DNA from: CTSoil-075 sp042610375
GTDB taxonomy: Bacteria > Bacillota > Negativicutes > DSM-13327
Direction: 5' to 3'
Length of the DNA: 64,000 nucleotides
NCBI RefSeq assembly: GCF_042610375.1
Contig: NZ_JBGJZL010000010.1
Location: 62,001-126,000 of the forward strand
The number at the start of each line of letters is the position of its first letter. The stretch's first letter is position 1. The translations under genes were made by a program, and so were the position numbers. The notes under the pieces were generated by a model. The model was not told the origin of the DNA. It saw nothing but the letters and a program-made list of their open reading frames with translations, and searched no databases. Below, piece after piece: positions 54,188 through 62,850 of the stretch.

Positions 54188-55876
54188 TTATGATTTATCT
54201 TTATGTCTACTGCAGGCAGTTAAAGGCAGCTTAATGGTAAAGGTTGTTCCAATTCCTCTTTCACTTATTACAAAGATGTCACCACAATGTTTATTTACAA
54301 CAATGTCATAGGAAATACTCAATCCAAGTCCCGTCCCCTGACCACTTGGCTTTGTCGTAAAAAATGCATTAAAAATATTTTTTTTAGTTTCTTCAGTCAT
54401 ACCAAGTCCATTGTCTTGAATCAAACAGTACACAAATTGATCATCATGATAACTAGTAATCTTAATCATTCCTAGTTTACCCATTTGCTTTTCCCTAATG
54501 GCATGAGCTGCATTGATGATAATATTCAAAAGAACTTGATTAATTTGTCCTGATGAAGCCTTTATTGTTGGTAAAAATCCTAAATCAACCTCAATTTCAG
54601 CAACATATTTGATTTCATTTTTCGCAATAATCAAGGTATTTTTTATACCTGAATTTAAATCATAAGACTCAAATTCACTACTTTTATCAACTCTTGAAAA
54701 TAACTTCAAAGCTTTGACAATCTCACCCAACCGTTTTAAGCCATCGTCTGATTCTTGAATAATTGGCTCAAGGTCTTCAAAAATATAGGCTATTTTTTTC
54801 TGTTTTTCATAAAGAACAACTTGATGTACTAATTCTTTTAAACTTTGTACATCCGACCCCACGATCTGCTCTTTAAGTTCATCATATTTATGAAATAAAT
54901 CAATAATCTTAGTTAGATATTTCTTCAGACTATCAAAGTTACTTAACACAAAGCCCAATGGATTGTTAATCTCATGAGCTACACCTGCAGCAAGCTGACC
55001 AATTCCAGCTAATTTTTCTTGCTGTACTAACTGCACTTGAGTTTTCTTTAAATTAACTAACGCATCTTTTATTTCACTATTGCGTTTTTCAATTGTCTCT
55101 TCCATTAGTTTCTTCTCGCTGATATCACGAATCATAATCATGATATTTTCATCAGAAATGACAACCATACGAGCTTCTCTACTTCTCAACTCTCCCTTCT
55201 GCAGCATTTGATATTCAAAACAAGTGACTTTCTTTATTTTAAAGGCCAATGTAATATTTTCCATAAACAGCATCGCTACATCTTCCGGTAATAACTCGCC
55301 TATTGTTTTTCCTATAAAAGAATGTTCCTCTGCAATATAGTCAAATTCGCGCGCTTTCTTAAACTCAATTACTTTAAAACCAGGTGTTACGATTGCCATG
55401 ATATCAGGGATAGCCTGGAGAAGTGTCTGATTTTTCGCCTCACTTTCCCGTAGTAATTCTTCTGCTTTTTTTTGCTCTGTGATATCAGTAATGGCTCCTA
55501 CTAACCCTTTTATCTTACCGGCTGAATTTCGATAAATGGATTTGTGGAATAGTACATAACGATCCATACCTTTTGTAGTCACATGGCTTTCATATATCTG
55601 TATATGATCTTGTCCTAATAATTCTTGATCTTTCATGTGATATTTATCCGCTAACTGTTCAGGTACAATATCATATGCTGTTTTTCCTATAATTTGATCT
55701 TTGCGTAATCCAATAAATTTTTCATAAGCTCTATTACAGTTGATATAGATACCATCACTATTTTTAATAAAGAGTGGAACAGCAATCGAATCTAGAATCT
55801 CACAAAATCCATATTCTCCATTTCCCAATTTATGATTACTCTGGGGATAGACTGCAGATATTTTTTTAATTCTCAT
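54188..55876 (-). CDS. Sensor histidine kinase with PAS domains
   Basis: 562 residues, no membrane helix. A PAS domain with PAC (about 25-145; IDSIAVPLFIKNSDGIYIN, AITDITEQKKAEE) and a second PAS-like region (about 150-260) precede a coiled coil, the H-box GIGQLAAGVAHEINNPLG and the ATPase (VLLNIIINAAHAI, IQDNGLGM, GTGLGLSISYDI). AAAGGAT precedes the ATG. The catalytic half is paralogous to the kinase at 51877-52926, which suggests duplication and possible cross-talk with the REC-HDOD protein. No own regulator is adjacent. Confidence 0.9.
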   Translation of the reverse strand: MRIKKISAVYPQSNHKLGNGEYGFCEILDSIAVPLFIKNSDGIYINCNRAYEKFIGLRKDQIIGKTAYDIVPEQLADKYHMKDQELLGQDHIQIYESHVTTKGMDRYVLFHKSIYRNSAGKIKGLVGAITDITEQKKAEELLRESEAKNQTLLQAIPDIMAIVTPGFKVIEFKKAREFDYIAEEHSFIGKTIGELLPEDVAMLFMENITLAFKIKKVTCFEYQMLQKGELRSREARMVVISDENIMIMIRDISEKKLMEETIEKRNSEIKDALVNLKKTQVQLVQQEKLAGIGQLAAGVAHEINNPLGFVLSNFDSLKKYLTKIIDLFHKYDELKEQIVGSDVQSLKELVHQVVLYEKQKKIAYIFEDLEPIIQESDDGLKRLGEIVKALKLFSRVDKSSEFESYDLNSGIKNTLIIAKNEIKYVAEIEVDLGFLPTIKASSGQINQVLLNIIINAAHAIREKQMGKLGMIKITSYHDDQFVYCLIQDNGLGMTEETKKNIFNAFFTTKPSGQGTGLGLSISYDIVVNKHCGDIFVISERGIGTTFTIKLPLTACSRHKDKS

Positions 55877-56116
55877 CGTTGTATCCTTTCTTTCCGATCA
55901 AATAATCCTGTTGTCTCTTTCTACGAAGTTCATGCTAATTCCTGTAAGCAATCTCGCACAAAGAAACTATATTATATTGATAGATTCACACCACTTTCCT
56001 TATGGAGGGATATCAAATAAAATGTCGAATAGAAATGGAAATAGATGCTAAATCTTGCTTTTTATATTTTAATGTCTTTTGATTAAAATATACTTTTAAA
56101 ATTATCGAGGTGAGAC
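55877..56116. other. Divergent intergenic region between two kinase genes
   Basis: About 240 AT-rich bases. I see no strong palindrome. A possible nine-codon reading frame at 56022 with GGAGGG upstream is too short to call. Confidence 0.35.
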
Positions 56117-58411
56117 ATGAAGGTTCAAACATTACGGCAGCAATTTAGGTTATGGACTATTTTACTCGTCCTCATTCCTAGTTTGCTCGTCATGGTTATT
56201 TACACTGTTGGTCAGATCAAATTAGCAAAAGAAGAAAATCTAAAACTGATCAGCCAGCGCGTTTATTCTCAAAAGCGTCTGATTGATTATTGGATGGCAG
56301 AACGGGTCTATGACGTTCACAACCTTAGTGAGTCAGAGGATTTTCGAATCTTAGACGAACAACAAATGCAAAAATCTCTCTCTTTAACGCAGCGGAACAA
56401 CCAAAACTTTGATTCATTCTCATACATCGATAAAGATGGTTTTTTTCGAATATCAACTCTCAATAGTGCAATCAAATACCCTTCGACCAGAAATCAACCT
56501 TACTTTGAAGCCGCTCTAGCGGGTAAAGAGTATATTTCAAATGTGGTGATTGGCCGCAATAGTGGCTTACCGATCATTAACTTCTCTTCTCCTATTTTCG
56601 ACTACGCTGGGAACTTACAAGGTTTGATACTTGGTTCCGTAAGAACAACAACCCTCGAAACACTCTTGCGTGATAATTGGATTGGACAAACAGGAGAAAT
56701 TTTTCTGGTTAACCAAGAAGGTACAATGCTCACCGAACCACGACACGCCAGTCTATTAATGGACAAGGGGCTTATTGGGGACACGGCTAGGATGAAATTT
56801 AAAATTGCAACTGATGCATTTCATCCTAGCCAAATTACGGATTCTGGTACGGCCGAATGGACTGATTACCTTGGTAACAAAGTCTTAGGTTCCTATTTGC
56901 ATGTACCTGAACGTGGCTGGACAATTATTGGTAAAATCAACGAAGAAGAAGTTCTTGGTCCGATTTATAAGCAGCTAGCACTCATGGCTAGCGGAACAAT
57001 CGCTTTATTATTCTTGATTATACCTCTAGCCACCCTAATAACCAACCGAATTAAACGTCCTCTAGATTGGCTAATCAAACAGTCTGGATTAATTACTCTC
57101 GAACACTATGAAATGGTCGCACGCGATAGACCACCAGAAAGTATTTCCCATGAACTAGACATCCTTTGCACTATTTTCGTGAGAATGAGCCAAAAAATTG
57201 CAGATACTGTCAGTCTACTGAAAAAAAATGAAACTAAATTAGAGCATAAAGTTCATGAGCGAACAATTGAACTATCGGATATGAATATAGCACTTGAAGA
57301 AGAAATTGCCCAACATCAAGCGGCCAATAGAGCTCTTAAGGATAGCCGGGATGCACTTGCCATTAGCGAGTCTCGTTACAAAGATCTATTTGACTACATG
57401 CACAATGGCTGTTCATATCATAAGGTACGATTCGATGAAGAAAATAATCCCATAGATCTTGAATACATTCACGTTAACCACGCCTATGAAAAATATGCCG
57501 GATACCTTGCTTCTGAACTTATTGGAAAAGGGCTAACAGATATTTTCCCACACATAAATAACGAAAGCTTTAATTGGATAAAAGCCTATGCAACTGTAGC
57601 GATTTCTGGTGAACCAATTAGTTTTACACAATATTTCGAACATCAACAGCGATGGTATTCTATTTCTGCCTATAGCCCTACAAAAGATCATGTAGCTGTC
57701 ATTTCAGAAGATGTTACTAAATTTATCACTCTACAAAAAGAAATCACCCGCATGGACAGGCTTAATCTAATTGGAAATATGGCTGCAGGCTTAGCACACG
57801 AAATCAGAAATCCCATGACCGTCGTAAAAGGTTACTTACAACATTTTAAGAGAAAAATCCCTAATATTCTGCACGATCAATTGGATTTAGTTTTAAGCGA
57901 ATTAGCACGTATCGAAACAATCATTACCGATTTTTTAGCAATATCCAAAACCAAGTCAACAGAACAAGAAAAACAGGACTTAAATGAAATTATTAATAAA
58001 ATTGCCCCATTACTACTGACAGATGCACTCAAACGAGGAATGAATCTTGAATTTAAACTCTCTAGGGATATTCCCCAGCTTATTCTAGCGGAAAAAGAAA
58101 TTAAACAATTACTTTTAAATCTTGCTATGAATGGGCTGAATGCGATGAAGCAGCATGGTACATTAACAATTGAAACCAAATATCAAGATGGCTCTGTGAT
58201 TTTATGCATAGAAGATTCCGGTTGCGGTATTCCTAAAGACTTACAAGAGAAAATTTTTGATCCCTTCTTTACAACAAGAGATGATGGTACAGGACTTGGT
58301 CTTTCTGTCTGTGCTAGTATTGTTGAACGTCATAGTGGTATCATTAAAGTCGATTCCGAAGAGGGAAAAGGAACTCGTTTTGTTATCACTTTCCCAGTAG
58401 AAAAAAATTAA
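56117..58411 (+). CDS. Membrane sensor histidine kinase (Cache-HAMP-PAS-HisKA-HATPase)
   Basis: 764 residues. Two membrane helices (about 13-33 and 292-314) enclose a double-Cache sensor with SYIDKDGFFRIST and NQPYFEAALAGKEY, followed by a HAMP-like linker, a coiled coil, a PAS domain (about 415-545), the H-box NMAAGLAHEIRNPMTVVKG and the ATPase (LLLNLAMNGLNAM, IEDSGCGIP, GTGLGLSVCASI). It resembles sporulation-type KinB/KinE-like kinases of Firmicutes. GAGGTGAGAC precedes the ATG. No cognate regulator is adjacent. Confidence 0.9.
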   Translation: MKVQTLRQQFRLWTILLVLIPSLLVMVIYTVGQIKLAKEENLKLISQRVYSQKRLIDYWMAERVYDVHNLSESEDFRILDEQQMQKSLSLTQRNNQNFDSFSYIDKDGFFRISTLNSAIKYPSTRNQPYFEAALAGKEYISNVVIGRNSGLPIINFSSPIFDYAGNLQGLILGSVRTTTLETLLRDNWIGQTGEIFLVNQEGTMLTEPRHASLLMDKGLIGDTARMKFKIATDAFHPSQITDSGTAEWTDYLGNKVLGSYLHVPERGWTIIGKINEEEVLGPIYKQLALMASGTIALLFLIIPLATLITNRIKRPLDWLIKQSGLITLEHYEMVARDRPPESISHELDILCTIFVRMSQKIADTVSLLKKNETKLEHKVHERTIELSDMNIALEEEIAQHQAANRALKDSRDALAISESRYKDLFDYMHNGCSYHKVRFDEENNPIDLEYIHVNHAYEKYAGYLASELIGKGLTDIFPHINNESFNWIKAYATVAISGEPISFTQYFEHQQRWYSISAYSPTKDHVAVISEDVTKFITLQKEITRMDRLNLIGNMAAGLAHEIRNPMTVVKGYLQHFKRKIPNILHDQLDLVLSELARIETIITDFLAISKTKSTEQEKQDLNEIINKIAPLLLTDALKRGMNLEFKLSRDIPQLILAEKEIKQLLLNLAMNGLNAMKQHGTLTIETKYQDGSVILCIEDSGCGIPKDLQEKIFDPFFTTRDDGTGLGLSVCASIVERHSGIIKVDSEEGKGTRFVITFPVEKN

Positions 58412-58428
58412 GCAACCTCTTTAAAGCA

Positions 58429-58472
58429 AAAAAATGATTAAATTCACGTTATTCGCGGATTTAATCATTTTT
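58429..58472. terminator. Bidirectional terminator between the kinase and cheR
   Basis: AAAAAATGATTAAAT pairs with ATTTAATCATTTTTT around ACGTTATT-containing loop sequence. Both strands therefore end in T-runs. Confidence 0.85.
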
Positions 58473-58490
58473 TACTTTGCATTTATATTT

Positions 58491-59306
58491 TTATGCTTTT
58501 CTATAAATAGCAGGCGCCACAAACTGATATCGACTTTCATGACGATTAATTGATTCAGAATGGCCAATGAATAAATAGCCCCCTGATTCCATATGATCAT
58601 AAAATCGATTGATTAATTTTTCTTTAGTCTCAGCATCAAAATAGATCATTACATTACGACAAAAAATAAGATGGAATTTCTTTTTGAAAGGAAATGTTTC
58701 ACTCATAAGATTAAATCGTCGAAATATGACTTCCTGCCGTATTATTTCTCTTAGAACACTGTACTCTGAATCGATTTTATGAAAATACTTAGCACGCCAG
58801 TAAGCCGGCAAATTGTCTAACTGATTACTAGGGTAGACGGCTTTTTGCGCCTTTTCTAAGACATCTGTTGAAATGTCAGTAGCTAAAATTTTCGTATCCC
58901 ACCCACTCTTTTGCGCGCCGAAATAAGAGTTAATCAGCATTGCTAACGTATATGGTTCTTCACCTGTAGAGCAACCAGCACTCCATACCCGCAGATCTTT
59001 CTTTTTGGCCTCAACTGTAGCGAGATACGGTAGAACCACTTGCCCTAAAACTTCAAAATGTTGTGGTTCTCGCAAAAAATAAGTATGGTTTGTCGTAAGC
59101 TTATTTACTAAGATTGTCCCAGACTTGCCTGTACGATCACTTTTCACATGAGAAAAATACTCCGAAAAATTATGAAAACCGCATTGCGCTATATAGTTAT
59201 TCAAACGTCCGCACACTAACACTTTTTTTTGTAATAAGTTGATTCCATAATTAGCCTTAACAAATCCAACAAGTTCCCTAAATTCCCGTTCCGTTATATC
59301 TTCCAT
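58491..59306 (-). CDS. cheR: CheR-type protein-glutamate methyltransferase
   Basis: 271 residues. The N-terminal helical CheR_N domain (about 5-60) precedes the methyltransferase, with VWSAGCSTGEEPYTLAM as the SAM-binding loop, TDIST and FHLIFCRNVMIYF. It methylates receptor glutamates using SAM. AAGGAGG lies 6 bases before the ATG at 59306; the longer frame to 59384 is rejected. No other chemotaxis gene is nearby, so it may serve a chemosensory pathway encoded elsewhere. Its leader carries a cyclic-di-GMP riboswitch and terminator. Confidence 0.92.
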   Translation of the reverse strand: MEDITEREFRELVGFVKANYGINLLQKKVLVCGRLNNYIAQCGFHNFSEYFSHVKSDRTGKSGTILVNKLTTNHTYFLREPQHFEVLGQVVLPYLATVEAKKKDLRVWSAGCSTGEEPYTLAMLINSYFGAQKSGWDTKILATDISTDVLEKAQKAVYPSNQLDNLPAYWRAKYFHKIDSEYSVLREIIRQEVIFRRFNLMSETFPFKKKFHLIFCRNVMIYFDAETKEKLINRFYDHMESGGYLFIGHSESINRHESRYQFVAPAIYRKA

Positions 59307-59521
59307 GGTTTTTCCTCCTTTCAAGCATACAAACAAAAATAGTATGATTATTTCTTTACTTTCGATGGGACTATGATTTGCCAACTTGTACTCGTCAAAA
59401 ATAATTTTTGATTTTCTTAACTCTATTTATCTCTTCTTTTCCATTGCTAAATAGGATGAACTTAACATCATATTATAGTTATTACCTTATTAACTGCTTA
59501 ATTTCTCCTATCTGAAAACGC
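59307..59521 (-). other. Leader between riboswitch terminator and cheR
   Basis: About 215 AT-rich bases of untranslated leader. I see no further gene or clear structure in it. Confidence 0.4.
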
Positions 59522-59546
59522 AAAAAAGATCAGGGGTATCCTGACC
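59522..59546 (-). terminator. Riboswitch-linked intrinsic terminator
   Basis: On the minus strand GGTCAGG and CCTGATC pair around a five-base loop and six Ts follow. It lies about 25 bases downstream of the cyclic-di-GMP aptamer and is probably its expression platform. Confidence 0.85.
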
Positions 59547-59569
59547 TTGGGTATGTTAACATAAAGCAA

Positions 59570-59650
59570 CATAGCAGCCTGGCAATCTTGGTCGTGATAC
59601 GACTGTAGACCCATAGCTTTGCGTCCCGATCTTTCAATAGGTTTGCCAAT
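59570..59650 (-). ncRNA. Cyclic-di-GMP-I (GEMM) riboswitch aptamer
   Basis: Read on the minus strand the element has GGCAAACC, a short stem capped by GAAA, then GGGACGCAAAGC, TATGGGTCTACAG and the closing GCCAGGCTGCT. These are the conserved pieces of the GEMM-I aptamer in the right order and spacing, including the tetraloop and its receptor region. A promoter lies 40 bases upstream and a terminator just downstream, followed by cheR. Whether ligand turns the gene on or off cannot be told by eye. Confidence 0.93.
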
Positions 59651-59691
59651 ATTATTTTTTTGTCTAAAAATGTATAATTATTTTATATTTC

Positions 59692-59720
59692 ATTATATTC
59701 TTCTTCTATAATGACGTCAA
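59692..59720 (-). promoter_or_regulatory. Promoter of the riboswitch-cheR transcript
   Basis: On the minus strand TTGACG (59720-59715) and TATAAT (59697-59692) are separated by 17 bases. Transcription would start near 59685, some 35 bases before the aptamer. Confidence 0.8.
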
Positions 59721-59786
59721 TATTTTATAAGAAAATAGCCTAACTAACCAGAACCTAAGTTTTATATCAATATAAAAAGCATATAG

Positions 59787-59818
59787 CAAAAAAACTTTCA
59801 AGAAAATCTTGAAAGTTT
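59787..59818 (-). terminator. Terminator of the tRNA-Leu gene
   Basis: AAACTTTCAAG pairs with CTTGAAAGTTT around five bases; on the minus strand seven Ts follow. Confidence 0.9.
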
Positions 59819-59829
59819 TATAATTGATG

Positions 59830-59913
59830 TGGTGCGGGAAAGAGGACTTGAACCTCCACACCTTGCGGCGCCAGATCCTAAGTCTGGTGCGTCTGCCATT
59901 CCGCCATTCCCGC
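59830..59913 (-). tRNA. tRNA-Leu (anticodon UAG)
   Basis: 84 bases including an encoded CCA end. The acceptor stem is GCGGGAA with TTCCCGC, the anticodon stem-loop CCAGACTTAGGATCTGG presents TAG, a class II variable arm (GCGCCGCAAGGTGT) follows, and the T loop is GGTTCAAGTCC. A TATAAT box lies about 35 bases upstream (59953-59948). A short reading frame over this region is only an overlap artefact. Confidence 0.96.
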
Positions 59914-60006
59914 TTATGAAATTTGTTGTACAAACCCCGTGGTTCTTATTATAGCAGATTAGTAATTAAAAAGAAAGGTTTTTTTTCATCTTTTTTATAA
60001 AAAGAA

Positions 60007-60387
60007 TTAATGGTGCATACTATGGTCCATTGCTGGCATCATAGTCGTTTGTGTATTATCTGGCGTAGTAGCTTGATCAGTTGGCTCGACTGAATTAACT
60101 AAGTCTAACATCATTTGTCTGAGTGCAGGATCTCTTGATAGCATTTGTTTCATCATAGCCTGCATTTCAGGTGTTTTCATCATCTCAAGACACTTGGTTT
60201 GCATTTCAGGGGAGTTCATCATTTTATGCATATCCATATCTCCCATTTGGCCTTTTTCCATCATCATTTCATGAGTTGATGGTGCATTTTTTTCAGCAGC
60301 GCTGACAACATTCGTAGACAATGTGACTCCTAATACCGAAACCCCGAGTAAACCTCCAACAATCCAACCTGTCATTTTATTTTTCAT
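60007..60387 (-). CDS. Secreted methionine/histidine-rich protein
   Basis: 126 residues. A signal peptide (about 1-31, ending VVSAA) precedes a mature part with about 21 methionines in some 95 residues. Two related segments, NSPEMQTKCLEMM and KTPEMQAMMKQM, are in tandem and the C-terminus is MDHSMHH. Met/His-rich exported proteins commonly bind copper or other soft metals; here that is inference. GAAAGGATGA precedes the ATG. It lies between tRNA-Leu and the FMN-binding/ABC operon, whose lipoprotein also carries a His/Met cluster. Confidence 0.75.
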   Translation of the reverse strand: MKNKMTGWIVGGLLGVSVLGVTLSTNVVSAAEKNAPSTHEMMMEKGQMGDMDMHKMMNSPEMQTKCLEMMKTPEMQAMMKQMLSRDPALRQMMLDLVNSVEPTDQATTPDNTQTTMMPAMDHSMHH

Positions 60388-60507
60388 AATCTGATCATCC
60401 TTTCTTATATCATTTTGCTAAAAAGATTGTAATTGATCTTTGCACTATAATCATACCAGACAATTATGAAAAACTGATGAATATTTGTTGAAAAACTAAT
60501 GAAGTTT

Positions 60508-60546
60508 AAAAAAACCATACCCTCAAATTGAAAGGGTATGGTTTTT
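60508..60546. terminator. Terminator of the FMN-binding/ABC operon
   Basis: AACCATACCCT pairs with AGGGTATGGTT around eight bases. T-runs lie on both sides, so it may act in both directions. Confidence 0.88.
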
Positions 60547-60548
60547 TA

Positions 60549-61019
60549 TCACTTTGCCTGCTCCAAAGCCTTATGTCCTGCCTCACTAAATTGTTTAAAA
60601 GAAAGTGTTGCACCAGATATGGAGTCAACCTTATTTAAGTCTTGTGTTTCTATAAGCCTCGGACCATAGGACATGGCCCCTTTAAGTCCTTGTTGAGCCT
60701 TTTTATAGAATTCTGGATTTTCAATTGTACCATTTGTTTTTCCATACTCACTATCTTTTACCTTACCATCTTTTTGAATGCCTTTATAGTCAGCCTTAGT
60801 AATTTTACCTTGTTGAATCGTCAGCGTCAGCTCGCCTATGGCACCACGTTCATCAGGGCTGCTTTTACCTGTGTAAGTTCCATCCTTATAAGCCGTATGC
60901 ATATCATGATTTGCATGACCAGAGTGATCTTCAGTCTTTTCACGACTGCAACCAGCAGCTAGAATGGCAATCATACAACCTACGATTATCATAGATAACC
61001 ATTTCCTCATGTTCTTCAT
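60549..61019 (-). CDS. FMN-binding domain lipoprotein with His/Met cluster
   Basis: 156 residues. The lipobox LAAGC follows a signal sequence. A short His/Met-rich stretch (HSGHANHDMH) precedes the FMN-binding domain, which starts YKDGTYTG and ends with SISGATLS, the motif whose Thr carries covalent FMN in flavin-transferase substrates. It should be an extracytoplasmic electron carrier or reductase. The ATG at 61019 overlaps the stop of the upstream ATPase gene as ATGA. A longer frame to 61094 lies within that gene and is rejected. Confidence 0.87.
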   Translation of the reverse strand: MKNMRKWLSMIIVGCMIAILAAGCSREKTEDHSGHANHDMHTAYKDGTYTGKSSPDERGAIGELTLTIQQGKITKADYKGIQKDGKVKDSEYGKTNGTIENPEFYKKAQQGLKGAMSYGPRLIETQDLNKVDSISGATLSFKQFSEAGHKALEQAK

Positions 61020-61705
61020 GAAACTTCCTCCATCTTGCAAACGATCCTCTGATCTTTCCGATCTACAATACGACCGTGTTCTAAGACTACACACCGTTCA
61101 GCTAGTTCTGCCACTCTTGGATCATGAGTAACCATAATGATCGTATGGCCTTCACGATGAAGTTGTTGAAAAAATTCTAATACAATTTTCGCATTGGTTT
61201 CATCTAAATTACCCGTTGGTTCATCAGCTAAAATGAGCATGGGATAATTGATTAAAGCACGAGCGATACATACACGCTGTTGTTCACCACCAGAAAGTTG
61301 ACTAGGCAAATGACGAGCCCTTTCTTTGAGACCTACACGCTCTAAAGCCGCCAAGGCCTCCTGCTCATCAGGCATACTATGGTAATATTGTGCTACCATA
61401 ATATTCTCCAAGGCTGTCAAATAAGGAACAAGGTGAAATTGTTGAAATACCAACCCAATCTTATCTCGACGCAACATGGTTAGATTTCGTGCAGTCACAC
61501 CAGAAAAATCAACTCCATCCAATACAATGGATCCACTAGATGCTTTATCCATACAACCAATAATATTCATCAAGGTCGTCTTTCCAGAACCAGATGGTCC
61601 CATCAACGCCAACCACTCACCCTGCTGTACTGTCAAATCAATGTCTTGAAGAGCTTTTACATTTCCATAAATCATGGAAACATCATGTAACTCTAATAAA
61701 CTCAT
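61016..61705 (-). CDS. ABC transporter ATPase, MacB/LolD-like
   Basis: 229 residues. Walker A GPSGSGKTT (about 36-44), VFQQFHLVPYLTALEN, signature LSGGEQQRVCIARAL and Walker B LILADEPTGNLD are typical of MacB/LolD ATPases. GGAGGTT precedes the ATG. It works with the two permeases encoded just upstream. The coupling to an FMN-binding lipoprotein suggests redox- or metal-related export rather than lipoprotein sorting. Confidence 0.92.
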   Translation of the reverse strand: MSLLELHDVSMIYGNVKALQDIDLTVQQGEWLALMGPSGSGKTTLMNIIGCMDKASSGSIVLDGVDFSGVTARNLTMLRRDKIGLVFQQFHLVPYLTALENIMVAQYYHSMPDEQEALAALERVGLKERARHLPSQLSGGEQQRVCIARALINYPMLILADEPTGNLDETNAKIVLEFFQQLHREGHTIIMVTHDPRVAELAERCVVLEHGRIVDRKDQRIVCKMEEVS

Positions 61706-61719
61706 CTTGATAACCTCCT

Positions 61720-62844
61720 TTATTCTCCTCTAAGTACAATCGCTGGTTCAACATCTGTTGCAATCTTGACTGGAATCAAACAAGCTAGACCAGTTACTGA
61801 TACAGATACAACTAAGGCCAGTAACACAATCAAGGGTTGGAATGAAATTCCCCTGCCAAAGACATTGACACTCACCGCTTGTGCAAAGAAAAATCCTAAA
61901 ATTGTTCCCATCAGTCCGCCTAAAGTACCGAGCGCTAAACCCTCTCCTAAAAATTCTAGAATAATACTGCGATTTTCGGCACCTAATGCTTTTTTCAAAC
62001 CGATTTCTTTACGCCTTTCTGTCACAACTGCCATCATCGTCGTAGCCACACAAATCAACGTAAGAAGGAGTACTACGATGGTGACCAAATAAACCAGAGC
62101 CTGCAGCTTACCGAGTACAGTTTGCTCTGACTGCGTCACTTGCTTGACCAGTCGTGGCGCTACACCAGGAACTTGTTGTTCAATCGTGTGAGTCCATTCA
62201 GTCAATTCCGTCTCATTGGCTGTAATGCTAGCCTGAGCTACGCTGATCATACCTTCCTTATGAAGCATCTGTTGCAATAAAGAAAGATCCAGAAAAACAA
62301 AATTTTCTTCCTTACCACCTGTACGGACAATACCAGCAACCTTCACTTTTTTCTCACTGTCATTGCTAGCTAACGTTACCAACTGCCCTGGTTCAATTTG
62401 CAACCGTTCGGCTACTTCAGCACCAAGGACAACGTCTTCTGAATTTTCATCCGGCCAAACACCTCGGATCTGCCAATAAGGACTTACCTTCTTTACTGTT
62501 TGAAAATGAGTGCCGGCGACTAATAAGGGTTGCTCATTTACTTTCATATGATCATAAAGATAAGGAGCAATGCCAATGAGCTTATCAGAAGGCAATAAAT
62601 TGGCTATGCTTGAAATTTCATTCTCCGCCAACACTTGCTGCTCACCTGTCGGTAATAGAAGTAAATTGGCACCATAAGAACGAAATTCTCTTCCCATTTG
62701 ACGTGGGACATCATAATAAATTGTCACAAGCCCCGACAATACCGTCGCACCGATCGCCACAGCCAATAAAGCAATCAGCATCCGAGATCGACGGCGAAGT
62801 AAAGCATGCCAAATCATTGTAAAGTACATTGATTGTTTTGTCAT
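61720..62844 (-). CDS. ABC transporter permease, MacB/FtsX-like
   Basis: 374 residues. One N-terminal membrane helix (about 22-45), a large extracytoplasmic domain (about 46-250) and three C-terminal helices form the MacB/FtsX topology. ERRKEIGLKKALGAENRSI is the coupling motif. REFRSYGANLLLLPTGEQ after the first helix parallels the neighbouring permease. AGGTGA precedes the ATG. It probably pairs with the next permease as a heterodimer. Confidence 0.9.
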   Translation of the reverse strand: MTKQSMYFTMIWHALLRRRSRMLIALLAVAIGATVLSGLVTIYYDVPRQMGREFRSYGANLLLLPTGEQQVLAENEISSIANLLPSDKLIGIAPYLYDHMKVNEQPLLVAGTHFQTVKKVSPYWQIRGVWPDENSEDVVLGAEVAERLQIEPGQLVTLASNDSEKKVKVAGIVRTGGKEENFVFLDLSLLQQMLHKEGMISVAQASITANETELTEWTHTIEQQVPGVAPRLVKQVTQSEQTVLGKLQALVYLVTIVVLLLTLICVATTMMAVVTERRKEIGLKKALGAENRSIILEFLGEGLALGTLGGLMGTILGFFFAQAVSVNVFGRGISFQPLIVLLALVVSVSVTGLACLIPVKIATDVEPAIVLRGE

Positions 62845-62850
62845 TTTTTA

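Noticed and set aside
56022..56051. Nine-codon leader peptide with GGAGGG upstream
   Set aside because: It is too short, with 12-base spacing and no attenuator-like structure after it.
59706..59933. 75-codon frame over the tRNA
   Set aside because: It is read through tRNA-Leu and its terminator, so it is an artefact.
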